DNA from: JBEKHT01 sp049516595
Lineage (GTDB): Bacteria; Chloroflexota; Anaerolineae; Anaerolineales; RBG-16-64-43
Reading direction: 5' to 3'
DNA: 64,000 bases
NCBI GenBank assembly: GCA_049516595.1
Contig: JBEKSY010000003.1
Coordinates: 82,535-146,534, forward strand
The position numbers and the translations under genes were made by a program. This document shows, in pieces, positions 34,123 through 42,057 of this stretch. The notes under the pieces were generated by a model. That model was not told where the DNA came from. It did no database searches and worked only from the letters and a program-made list of their open reading frames with translations. Each line of letters begins with the position of its first letter. The first letter of the stretch is position 1.

Positions 34123-35526
34123 TCAGCTTCTCCGGCGCCGAATCACCAGCGTGGTGCCTTCCGGCGGGGCGATCGGGAGGTGCACCGTGAAGACAGCACC
34201 TCCGCTCGGGTCGTTCCCGGCCTCGATCGTGCCACGGTGTGCCTGCACGATTTCCTTGCAGATGGCCAATCCGAGGCCAGCTCCGCGCCCTCCTCGCTCC
34301 GCGCGGAAAAAGCGCTGAAACAGCCTCGGCAGGGCCTCAGAGGGAATGCCGGGGCCGGTGTCCCGGACTTGAATGTGGACCTCGGCCTGGAGGGGCCAAG
34401 CCCGCAGGAGCACGCTTCCTCCGGCGGGGGTATGGCGCACGGCATTGTCGAGCAGGTTGTCGAAGACCTGGGCCATTCGGTCGCTGTCTGCCATCACAGG
34501 AGGCAATGGGTCGATCTGAGCCGTCAGGTGGATCCCCCCATCCCTGGCTCTGGGTTGAAAACGCTCCAAGGCGGCTTGGATCTCAGGGCGCAAGTCCATC
34601 CGGCGGCGTTGAATACCTGCCAGGCCCGCCTCGGCGCGCGCGAGGTCCAGTAGCCCTTCCACCAGCCTCTGCAGTCGTTCAGTCTCCTGCTGAATCACGC
34701 CCGCGGACTGGTGAACGGCCTCAGGGGAACCCGCCGTGCCATCCAGGATCGCCTGGGAAAAACCTCGGATCGAAGTCAGAGGAGTGCGCAGCTCATGGGA
34801 CACGTTCGCCAGCAACTCATCCTGCGACTTCAGGCTGGACTGGACCCGCCGCGTCATCTCCTGGAAAGAGGCCTCCAGCTCCCGGATTTCCTCCGGGCCT
34901 TCGCTCGGCACCTTCTGCTCGAAATCCCCGTCGGCGACCTGCTGGGTGGCCATGGCCAGTTGGCGCAAGGGCCGCGAGACCCAGCGCGAGATGAGCCAGG
35001 CCAGCACCAGCGAGAGAAGGAAGGCCGCACAAGTCGCTTCCAGGAAAAAGGGCAGCAGCTCATCCCCCAGCACACTGGGCGGGCTCCCTTGGGTCTGAAG
35101 CTCGGCGGCCAGCAGAAGATCTTTGCCACCGAAGGGTTGCGCGGCAAAAAGCCATTGGCGTCCTTGTGGGTCCTGGAAAGTCCCCAGCCGCGACCGGAGG
35201 AGAGGCAGAGCCAGACGCCTCAGATTCGTGGGAGAGCCTTGGTCGGGTCGGCTGTCCGCCAAGACCGCGCCTTGACGATCGACGACCAAGAAGCGCAGGC
35301 CGAAAGCCTGATCCTCTTGGTGAAGATAATTCTCCAGATTTTGTCCGTTGGCAGGCAGGGCTGGCTGGGCTGAATCGAGAGCTTGGATCAGGCGAGAGTA
35401 GACTTGGCGAGTCGGCATCGGCAACCGCAAGAGCAGAATCAGGAGTGCCGCGCCGACGATGATCAGAACGATGACGGCCAGGAAGAGATAGGAGGCGAGC
35501 AGGCGCGAACGGAGGCTGGAAAGCAT
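34123..35526 (-). CDS. Sensor histidine kinase, HAMP-HisKA type
   Basis: A 467-residue membrane histidine kinase. It has an N-terminal span (about residues 10-34), an extracytoplasmic sensor of about 120 residues, a second span (about 158-178), a HAMP linker, the HisKA box with the phospho-acceptor His in NVSHELRTPLTSIRGF, the N box DNLLDNAVRHTPAGG, and G boxes DTGPGIPSEALPRLF and GAGLGLAICKE. The signal is unknown. Its response regulator gene lies just upstream in the same operon; the kinase ATG (35526) is 10 bases after the regulator stop, typical of a PhoR/PhoB-type pair. Confidence 0.93.
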   Translation of the reverse strand: MLSSLRSRLLASYLFLAVIVLIIVGAALLILLLRLPMPTRQVYSRLIQALDSAQPALPANGQNLENYLHQEDQAFGLRFLVVDRQGAVLADSRPDQGSPTNLRRLALPLLRSRLGTFQDPQGRQWLFAAQPFGGKDLLLAAELQTQGSPPSVLGDELLPFFLEATCAAFLLSLVLAWLISRWVSRPLRQLAMATQQVADGDFEQKVPSEGPEEIRELEASFQEMTRRVQSSLKSQDELLANVSHELRTPLTSIRGFSQAILDGTAGSPEAVHQSAGVIQQETERLQRLVEGLLDLARAEAGLAGIQRRRMDLRPEIQAALERFQPRARDGGIHLTAQIDPLPPVMADSDRMAQVFDNLLDNAVRHTPAGGSVLLRAWPLQAEVHIQVRDTGPGIPSEALPRLFQRFFRAERGGRGAGLGLAICKEIVQAHRGTIEAGNDPSGGAVFTVHLPIAPPEGTTLVIRRRRS

Positions 35527-35536
35527 GGGGGGATTG

Positions 35537-36232
35537 TCAGTGCCCGGAGGGGACCACCAGCTTGTATCCTACGCCGGTCACCGTCTCGAGGCGGACGGCC
35601 GAGCCGGCGATCTTCTTGCGCAAATGGGCCACATGCACATCCACGGTGCGCGTCTGTCCGTAGAAGTCAAAGCCCCAAACCAGGCTGAGCAGCTGCTCAC
35701 GCGTGAGCACGATTCCCCGGTGTTTGGCTAGGCAGAGGAGCAGATCGAACTCCTTGGCACGCAGGCCGAGGGCCCGTTCTCCCACCTGCACCTCCCTGCG
35801 CGCCGGATCAATGCTGAGATCCGCCAGGTGCAGGGGCTCTTCTCCTGGCGAGGCTGAGATTTCCGCCCGGCGCAGGATGGCCTTAACCCGGGCCACGAGC
35901 TCGCGCGGGTTGAAAGGCTTGGTCATGTAGTCGTCCGCACCCAGCTCCAGGCCGACAATCTTGTCCAGGTCGTCCTCGCGGGCTGTGAGCATGAGGATGG
36001 GAACATTCGACTGCGCACGAATCCTTCGGCAGACGTCAAACCCGTCGATGCCGGGAAGCATGACGTCGAGCACGACCAACGCGGGCAGACGGCCTTGGAC
36101 TTCCTCCAAGGCCTGCTCCCCGCTCGCCGCGGACCGTACCTGGAAACCCTCGCGCTCCAGGTACATGCGCGCCAGCTCAACGATGTGAGCCTCGTCGTCA
36201 ACGATCAGGATGGATTCGCGTCCGCCGGTCAT
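35537..36232 (-). CDS. OmpR/PhoB-family response regulator
   Basis: A 231-residue regulator with an N-terminal receiver domain (DDEAHIVELARMYLEREGF, phospho-acceptor Asp in VVLDVMLPGIDGFD, and conserved Thr/Lys in MLTAREDD and TKPFNPRELVARV) and a C-terminal winged-helix DNA-binding domain (LRAKEFDLLLCL, then RTVDVHVAHLRKKI). The start is taken as ATG 36232 (MTGGRESILIVDDE); a frame open to 36313 would run into the RidA gene. Translated before its cognate histidine kinase in the same operon. Confidence 0.93.
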   Translation of the reverse strand: MTGGRESILIVDDEAHIVELARMYLEREGFQVRSAASGEQALEEVQGRLPALVVLDVMLPGIDGFDVCRRIRAQSNVPILMLTAREDDLDKIVGLELGADDYMTKPFNPRELVARVKAILRRAEISASPGEEPLHLADLSIDPARREVQVGERALGLRAKEFDLLLCLAKHRGIVLTREQLLSLVWGFDFYGQTRTVDVHVAHLRKKIAGSAVRLETVTGVGYKLVVPSGH

Positions 36233-36254
36233 AGGATGGCTGCGGTGTCCCCAT

Positions 36255-36641
36255 TCATTCCGTTGCAGCGATGCACTCAATCTCGACCGCCGCTCCCCTC
36301 GGCAGCGCCGCAACTTGAACGGTTGAGCGAGCGGGTGGCGAGTCTTGGAAGAACTCGCCGTAGACGGCGTTCATCCTCCCAAATTCCGCCATATCCTTAA
36401 GGAAGACCGTAGTCTTGAGAACCTTCTGCAGCGAGGAGCCTGCTGCCTCGAGCAGTTCGGAGAGGTTGCGCATGACCTGCCGGGTCTCGGCTTCAACCCC
36501 ACCGGGGACCAGCTCTCCTCGTTGCGGATCTATCCCGATCTGCCCAGCCGTGAAGACCAAGTTTCCAAACTTAACGGCCGGCGAGTACGGGCCGATCGCC
36601 TTTGGCGCTCTGTCTGAAAGAATCGCCTTTCGCATGGGCAT
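36255..36641 (-). CDS. RidA-family reactive intermediate deaminase
   Basis: A 128-residue YjgF/YER057c/UK114 protein. RidA members hydrolyse enamine/imine intermediates such as 2-aminoacrylate. Conserved features: AIGPYSPAVKFGNLVFTAGQ, VLKTTVFLKDM, and the arginine of PPARSTVQVAALPRGA that binds the substrate carboxylate. Length typical. A start at ATG 36635 (MRKAILS) is equally possible. The gene ends 22 bases before the response regulator and could be the first gene of that operon, though the functional link is not obvious. Confidence 0.93.
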   Translation of the reverse strand: MPMRKAILSDRAPKAIGPYSPAVKFGNLVFTAGQIGIDPQRGELVPGGVEAETRQVMRNLSELLEAAGSSLQKVLKTTVFLKDMAEFGRMNAVYGEFFQDSPPARSTVQVAALPRGAAVEIECIAATE

Positions 36642-36964
36642 CTCCTACCTGCTGCCAGAAGTGAGGCGGCTTTCCGTTCCGTCTCTGCCGAGCGCTGAAC
36701 GCGCCGCCCGGAATGAATCCGAGGAATTTTACGCATCGGCCGCCGATAAGTCAATGAATCCTGCGTCTCCGACCCGCAGCGGATGGGGAGGGTGGCGAGC
36801 CTTTCGCGTCGCGTCCCTTCGGACTGGGAGAGGCAATAACCCGCGGGCCCCCACCTCACCTCAAGGCCACGCGCCGCAGCTCCGGCGGTCGATCCGCTCC
36901 TGCGACCCTCCTGGCCGGCTCGCCAGGAATCGCCCGACTGCTTATAATGGATCGCGAGGGACGG
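36642..36964. other. Intergenic region between RidA and a divergent membrane gene
   Basis: About 320 bases separating divergent genes. The only element recognised is a TATAAT box at 36943-36948 facing right, with no clear -35; it would start transcription close to the ATG at 36965. No other structure was seen. Confidence 0.4.
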
Positions 36965-37408
36965 ATGCATGCGCCTGACCGCTCGCGGGGTCGTCACACA
37001 GGTCGCCATCGCCTAGAAAGACAGGCGACGCTACAAATCTACCTTCCCATCGCGGGCTGCTCCCTGCTGATCGTCGCGGCATTCCTGTGGGTCGCGATGC
37101 GAAGCCACGCCAGCCGCGTATCGTTCTCGAATCTTTCCGTCGCGTTCTTTACCTTGCCCCTGCTTGTCCTTGGCCTGCTTGGGCTGGTTTTGGCGTTCGT
37201 TCTCCTCTTCGGAGTCGGCTGGCTCCTGCGCAACCTTCCTCCTTACGCGGAAACGCTTCAGGAGTGGGCTCAGCGCGGGGCTGGGATCACCCGCCGAGTG
37301 GCCGACCTGATCGTAGCCCCGCTGGTCCTGGCGAAAACGGCCGGAGAAACCGTGAGAGGGGCGCTCCGTGCCTTAGCACTGAACTTCCCCTTTCGAAAGG
37401 ATGACTAG
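36965..37408 (+). CDS. Small two-span membrane protein, unknown
   Basis: A 147-residue protein with a basic N-terminus (about residues 1-22), two hydrophobic helices (about 25-44 and 58-88), and an amphipathic C-terminal helix region that ends in charged residues (FRKDD). No family is recognised. The start is ATG 36965, chosen over 36947 because a TATAAT at 36943-36948 overlaps the earlier ATG; GAGGGA precedes 36965. It lies 14 bases before another small membrane protein, and the two may be translated together as a unit. Confidence 0.65.
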   Translation: MHAPDRSRGRHTGRHRLERQATLQIYLPIAGCSLLIVAAFLWVAMRSHASRVSFSNLSVAFFTLPLLVLGLLGLVLAFVLLFGVGWLLRNLPPYAETLQEWAQRGAGITRRVADLIVAPLVLAKTAGETVRGALRALALNFPFRKDD

Positions 37409-37422
37409 CTTTGGGGGAAACC

Positions 37423-37644
37423 ATGCTTTCCTCAGGTAATCGTCGTGGGCAAGGTTGGGCCCTCCTCATCGGGGCCATCCTGGGCGGGCTGGCTGGACTG
37501 GGGGCGGCCTACGTGTACGTCCAGGCCCGCAACAAGGCGGGCAAGGAAGGGGCTTCCGTGACCCCTTCGAGCGCAGTCAGATTAGGGATTCTCCTGCTGG
37601 GCTTAATTCGCCAGGTTGGCGAAGTCGCCGAAGGCCACAAGTAG
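37423..37644 (+). CDS. Small membrane protein, unknown
   Basis: A 73-residue protein (start ATG 37423) with an N-terminal glycine-rich membrane span (LLIGAILGGLAGLGAAYVYV) and a second, weaker hydrophobic stretch (LGILLLGLIRQV). The glycine-zipper-like first helix followed by a basic segment (QARNKAGKEGA) is like YtxH-type small proteins. The gene sits 14 bases after the preceding small membrane protein, consistent with co-expression. A TTG at 37411 is an alternative start. Function unknown. Confidence 0.6.
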   Translation: MLSSGNRRGQGWALLIGAILGGLAGLGAAYVYVQARNKAGKEGASVTPSSAVRLGILLLGLIRQVGEVAEGHK

Positions 37645-37936
37645 CCTCGCTTCTCCCCCACTTACCGCCAGGGAAACTCTGCCCCCACGGATCCCATCGG
37701 GGCACGGGCGTGCCTCTGGGCCTGTTCGACCCCGGGCCAAGGCGCCATCTCCATCAGCCTTGCCAGTGTGGAGGGATGAGGAAGGGTTGTCTCCAGGCAA
37801 TCCATCGTTTCCGGTCCCGAACCCCTGTGGTGGTACGATACACCCGGCGCCAGCCTGCGCTCCGGTCCCGGCTTGGGGCCCTTCGGCGGCCCACCGACTC
37901 GCAGCCACGCTGGATCTGATCAAACCAGGAGAGACC

Positions 37937-38848
37937 ATGCGCGTACTCATCCCCGGAGGTACGGGGCTGATCGGCCACGCCCTGGCGTCCCGGCTGCTGG
38001 CGAGCGGGGATACGGTCATTGTGCTCTCCCGCAATCCAGCCCGTGCCCGCCCCATGCCTGCGGGAACCGAGCTGCACCCTTGGGATGGACGCACGAGCAG
38101 AGGCTGGGCACCACTGGTCGAGGAGGCCGACGCCGTGGTCAACCTAGTCGGGGAGAATCTCGCCACGGGCCGATGGACATCCGCGCGCAAAAAACGCATC
38201 CTGGAAAGCCGGGCCCTTGGCGGAGTTGCCCTGACCGAAGCCATCCGGGCGGCCAGACACAAGCCGAGGGTGTTGGTCCAATCCTCTGCTGTCGGTTATT
38301 ACGGAACCGAGCGCGAAACCGCACTGGAGGAGACCTCGCCGCCAGGGAATGACTTCCTGGCGCAGGTCTGCGCGGCCTGGGAGGCCTCCACCTCCGAAGT
38401 GGAGCCCATGGGTGTGCGGCGCGTGGTCACCCGTTCTGCGGTGGTCCTCAGCCGCCAGGGGGGCGCTTTCCTTCCACTCTATTTCCAAACTCGACTTTTT
38501 GTTGGCGGCCGATTGGGGTCCGGCCGTCAACCCTTCCCCTGGGTTCACATCGCCGACCTCGTCGAGGCCACGCGTTTCTTTCTGACCGAGGAACGAGCCC
38601 AGGGGGCCTACAACCTTCTGGCTCCGGAGATACCTACGAACGCTGAGTTCGTCCAGGCCCTGGCCCAGGGGATGGGAAGGCCCGCGATCCTCTGGATCCC
38701 GGCCTTCGCCATGCGGTTGGTCTTGGGGGAGCTGGCCGACACGCTCTTGAAGGGACAGCGACCCACCACCCGACGCCTGACGGATCTTGGCTTTGCCTTC
38801 CGCTTTCCAAGGGTCCAAGAAGCCTTGAGAGATCTGCTTCAACGGTGA
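37937..38848 (+). CDS. TIGR01777-family epimerase (SDR39U1/YfcH-like)
   Basis: A 303-residue extended SDR of the TIGR01777 group. The N-terminal cofactor loop is LIPGGTGLIGHALA; the family's diagnostic ADAVVNLVGENLATGRWT follows at about residues 65-82, then SAVGYYGT and the C-terminal FPWVHIADLVEA and PTTRRLTDLGFAFRFP. The biochemical role is unproven; members are often annotated as nucleoside-diphosphate-sugar epimerases. The start is ATG 37937 with AGGAGA upstream; upstream open sequence to 37616 has no support. Intact and full-length, unlike the truncated epimerase at 2655. Confidence 0.92.
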   Translation: MRVLIPGGTGLIGHALASRLLASGDTVIVLSRNPARARPMPAGTELHPWDGRTSRGWAPLVEEADAVVNLVGENLATGRWTSARKKRILESRALGGVALTEAIRAARHKPRVLVQSSAVGYYGTERETALEETSPPGNDFLAQVCAAWEASTSEVEPMGVRRVVTRSAVVLSRQGGAFLPLYFQTRLFVGGRLGSGRQPFPWVHIADLVEATRFFLTEERAQGAYNLLAPEIPTNAEFVQALAQGMGRPAILWIPAFAMRLVLGELADTLLKGQRPTTRRLTDLGFAFRFPRVQEALRDLLQR

Positions 38849-38950
38849 AGACCTCCTGGGAATCGGAAAACCCGCCTGGGCGTGAGCCGGAGGATTCCAA
38901 ACCAGACTAGTTTCCAGTCCCTGCACAACTCGTCCGGAAGGAGGAGAGCT

Positions 38951-39898
38951 GTGGTCGAAACGGAGATGGAATTGGGGAAAAGTGGCGTGAGGGTGCTGCC
39001 TCTGGGGACGGGGTGCTGGGCCTGGGGAGATCGCCTGGTTTGGGGGTACGGCCGGAATTACCACCAAGAGGACATTCGCCAGGCTTTCCGGATCAGCCTC
39101 GCGCAGGGTATCGACTTTTTCGACACCGCGGAGTTCTACGGATTTGGGCAATCGGAAAAGTATCTGGGCAGTTTCATTCAAGAATTCGGGGGCGCCAGGC
39201 GGATCATCGTTGCCACCAAATACTTCCCTTATCCCTGGCGCGTGACCCCTCGCGCGGTGGTCCGGACGCTGCAATCCAGCCTGCGCCGGCTGCGCCTCGC
39301 AGCTGTTGATTTATATCAAGTCCACTGGCCGATTCCGCCTTCCGGGGTGGAGATGTGGATGCAGGGCATGGCTGAGGCGGTCCGGGAGGGCCTCGCCCGG
39401 GCGGTGGGGGTTTCGAACTTCAATGCGGAACTCACCCAGCGAGCTCACGATGCCCTGGCCAGGAGAGGGATTCCCCTCGCAACGAACCAGGTGCAATACA
39501 ACCTGCTGGACCGAGGTCTGGAGCGAACCGGCCTGGAGCGCGTGTGTCGCGATCTGGGCGTAACCATCATAGCTTACAGTCCACTTGCCCAGGGATTACT
39601 AACAGGGAAGTACTCGCCGCAGAATCCTTTACCGGGCGCCTACCGACGGCTGCAATGGGGCAGGTTTGTGCGTCGTGCCGCCCTGCTTGTGACGACCTTG
39701 CGTGAGATCGGGCAGGCCCATGAGGGGAAAACACCGGGTCAGGTGGCCTTGAACTGGGTGATTTGCAAGGGGGCCCTGCCCATCCCCGGTGCCAAGAATG
39801 CGGCCCAGGCCAGCGAGAATGCCGGCGCTCTCGGCTGGCGACTCACTTCGGAGGAGGTGGCGCTTCTGGATGAGTCCAGCTCGAGAAGGATGGATTGA
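38951..39898 (+). CDS. Aldo/keto reductase
   Basis: A 315-residue (beta/alpha)8 NADPH-dependent oxidoreductase. The catalytic tetrad is in place: Asp and Tyr in IDFFDTAEFYGFG, Lys in IIVATKYF, and His in VDLYQVHWP. The cofactor end has GVSNFNAE, AYSPLAQGLLTGKY and the IPGAKNAAQASEN phosphate-binding segment. The start is taken as GTG 38951 because GGAGG lies at 38939-38943; ATG 38966 is an alternative. Members reduce aldehydes or sugars such as pyridoxal or methylglyoxal; this one cannot be narrowed. It lies about 100 bases after the epimerase gene. Confidence 0.92.
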   Translation: MVETEMELGKSGVRVLPLGTGCWAWGDRLVWGYGRNYHQEDIRQAFRISLAQGIDFFDTAEFYGFGQSEKYLGSFIQEFGGARRIIVATKYFPYPWRVTPRAVVRTLQSSLRRLRLAAVDLYQVHWPIPPSGVEMWMQGMAEAVREGLARAVGVSNFNAELTQRAHDALARRGIPLATNQVQYNLLDRGLERTGLERVCRDLGVTIIAYSPLAQGLLTGKYSPQNPLPGAYRRLQWGRFVRRAALLVTTLREIGQAHEGKTPGQVALNWVICKGALPIPGAKNAAQASENAGALGWRLTSEEVALLDESSSRRMD

Positions 39899-40858
39899 GG
39901 GGTGACCTGCCTGGGGTCCCATGATTGGGCCATCCCCCGCCCTCCTTCGGAACGGCGGGATCCGAGGACCCAGCCTGGCCCGGCTAGGGTCTCGGTCGGA
40001 ACCTAGGTTCCGCTTGAAGGGATCTCATCCTTCCGTGTCTTCCTCCGTGTTAAGAGCGCTGCTCGCAGGACCCGAGAGCCATCGCTCTCAGGGATCGGTT
40101 CCTGAACCAATCTGTGGAGAGCCGAGCGGTGCACCCTGGCTCCGGGATGGGGTTGGGCCGAGCATAAGGTTCAGCCGCCGCCCTTCCTCAAGCTGGGTCA
40201 GATCACTGCTCCCGGCGGGATCGCATTCCAGCCGCTAGGGAAGTGCGGGCAGGCCTCTCATCCAACGGATGGATGCGCTGAACACCGATCGTGTGGTCCT
40301 CGTTGGAGGCCTCGCCGCGGAGTGCGTCGATGGGTAGGCGTTGCAGTAGCCCTCGGCCATGACGAGGCAATGATCCGGGCGACAGCAACGGCCTGCTCCG
40401 GAGAGGTGACCTATTCATGGATCCGTTGCGCCAGGACGATTTCAAAGCGGTCCCTTGCGCGTCTCCTCCAGTCCGGCCCGCTGGTCCACACGCCGAACGG
40501 CCTCACCCAGCCGACAGGGCGGGCTCTCCGCCGGGTTGTCCACAAGGCTCATACAGCATCTCACGACCGGCGAGGGCGGGCTGGGACCCTGATTAAGGGC
40601 AATTGGACCTGAACCTCCCCTCGCCTTGCCCTTCCAAGCAGATCGCCCAGCCCGCATTTCCTCCTGGTTATGACGTGCGGCTTGGCGCTTCACTTTCTGC
40701 CGCGAGGGGAGGGCGGTCATCGAATTGGCTCCTGTAGGCCCGCCGGCGGGATTTCCCTCCGTCCCCCGGTAGTTTGCGCCGACAGGTGCCGCCTGCAGCT
40801 GCCGCGGAGGCGGCCCATCCGCCTCTGCACAGCTTGTGTCAAAGACGGAGGTAGGGTC
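39899..40858 (+). other. Long region with no convincing gene; possible remnants
   Basis: About 960 bases before the peroxiredoxin-like gene. Frames are short, and none has a domain with a start and ribosome binding site. One short stretch near 40267-40324 translates as a strand resembling part of an isochorismatase/nicotinamidase core (DRVVLVGGLAAECV) and then hits a stop, suggesting gene decay. No tRNA with a long variable arm (a tRNA-Sec) was recognised here. Confidence 0.35.
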
Positions 40859-41344
40859 ATGCCCAAAGAGAGCGTGGGGTTCGAAGCCCCGGATTTCTCC
40901 CTCGAAGATGTGCGGGGAAGGACAGTTCGACTCTCGGACTACCGTGGCAGGCAGCACGTCGTGCTGGTGTTTAACCGGGGCTTTGGTTGACCCTTCTGCC
41001 GCGCGCACATGGCGCAGTTGCGCCACAATTACCCAGAGTTCCGCACACGCAACGCCGAGGTCTTGGTCGTGGGGCCCGACGAGCCGAAGGTCTTCCGCAG
41101 CTACTGGGAATCCCAATCCCTGCCGATGGTTGGGCTTCTCGACCCGGATCACCGGGTCGCCGATCTGTATGGTCAAGAGGTAGTTGCCTGGCGCCTGGGT
41201 CGAATGCCTTCCGTTCTGGTGATCGACCTGCAGGGACAAGTCCGATTTGTTCACTATGGTCGCTCCATGCGAGATATCCCCAAGGTCTCGTTGATACTCT
41301 CAATCCTGGACCGAATGAACCAAGAGCGGGCAAGCCGCCCATAG
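40859..41344 (+). CDS. Peroxiredoxin-like protein with in-frame TGA (candidate selenoprotein)
   Basis: A 161-residue AhpC/TSA-like thioredoxin-fold protein when the TGA at 40988-40990 is read through as residue 44. Upstream: MPKESVGFEAPDFSLEDVRG and VVLVFNRGFG; directly after the TGA: PFCRAHMAQLRHNYPEFR, then VLVVGPDEP and MPSVLVIDLQG. The sequence continues in the same frame to a TAG at 41342-41344. The TGA takes the place of the first cysteine in the family's RG-x-CPFCR motif, giving UxxC (U44, C47). Start ATG 40859 has GGAGG at 40847-40851. Peroxiredoxin-like UxxC selenoproteins are known; they reduce peroxides using Sec as the attacking residue. Alternatives are a point-mutated pseudogene or sequencing error. 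No sel genes are in view. Confidence 0.72.
40991..41030 (+). promoter_or_regulatory. Candidate bacterial SECIS hairpin
   Basis: Directly downstream of the TGA, TGGCGCA (41010-41016) and TGCGCCA (41019-41025) form a 7 bp stem around GT; opening the top pairs leaves a CAGUUG loop on a UGGCG/CGCCA stem. The loop G (41017) is 26 nucleotides after the UGA, within the spacing known for bacterial SECIS elements. The stem is within the coding region, as expected in bacteria. Confidence 0.5.
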
Positions 41345-41728
41345 CGGGAAGCGAGTTGGTGTCTCCATCGGGCGGGCCACGGGGTCTGCCTGCGGGAATG
41401 GTCTCGGCGGGGAGCGGCAGCCTCCGAAAGGGGTGAGCTGAGGCGAACGGTGAACCGGCTCGACCTTTCTCCGGTGAATCCTCCCCGGAATTGAGTAGTC
41501 TGGGGGGACGCGGTTGGGGGTTGGGCATGCCCGGCCTTCCGTGGAGGGTTGAGCCGGGGGCCCAAAGGTTGCAACTTGGATCGAGAAACCTCTGGAAGTG
41601 CCCCTTCGAGCAAAGGCCACCAGGCCCCAATCCGGCTAGCGGAATTCGATTGCCTTCGCTAGAATGGTTGAGGGAGGGGCAGGGGCGGGCCTCGCGATCC
41701 GCCGCCAGGTCTGAGGAAGGAGAAAGGC
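41345..41728. other. Intergenic region before the roadblock genes
   Basis: About 380 bases without a supported gene. A TAGAAT-like -10 box occurs about 70 bases upstream of the roadblock start but its -35 is poor. No strong hairpin or repeat was found. Confidence 0.35.
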
Positions 41729-42055
41729 ATGGTCGAAATCGCACAGATCCTTGCTAAGATTGATGGCGTCGGTGGGGCCGTCCTGGTTGCGGAGGACGGG
41801 GTGGTGCTTGCCCACACATTGGAAGGGGATGCGGAGAAAGAGGGCGCGGTAGCTGCCTTCTTGGGAGCAGCGGCCGCGCAGGCCGGGGAGGCAATGAAGC
41901 TGGGTCGGCTGAAGCGGGTCACGGTCTCGATGGCCAATAACCACATCGTGGTGCTCAAGAGCAAAGAGTACTTTGTCGGCTTGCTACTCCAGGAGGGAGC
42001 CTCGCCCGCGCTGGTTGCTTCGCGCGCCGAGACCTTGTTGGAAGGGGTCAAGTAG
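41729..42055 (+). CDS. Roadblock/LC7-domain protein (MglB-like)
   Basis: A 108-residue single roadblock/LC7 domain: IAQILAKIDGVGGAVLVAEDG begins the first helix-strand unit (in part), AAFLGAAAAQAGEAM the central helix, and VSMANNHIVVLKSKEYFVGLLL the two following strands. Such proteins dimerise and, as in MglB, act as activators or platforms for small Ras-like GTPases. No MglA-type GTPase gene is adjacent. The start ATG 41729 follows AAGGAGAAAGGC. It is two bases before the second roadblock protein, so the pair is probably an operon and may form a heterodimer. Confidence 0.82.
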   Translation: MVEIAQILAKIDGVGGAVLVAEDGVVLAHTLEGDAEKEGAVAAFLGAAAAQAGEAMKLGRLKRVTVSMANNHIVVLKSKEYFVGLLLQEGASPALVASRAETLLEGVK

Positions 42056-42057
42056 TC

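Noticed and set aside
32971..34653. A 560-codon plus-strand frame
   Set aside because: It is antisense to the M6-like peptidase and histidine kinase, which are well supported, and shows no domain.
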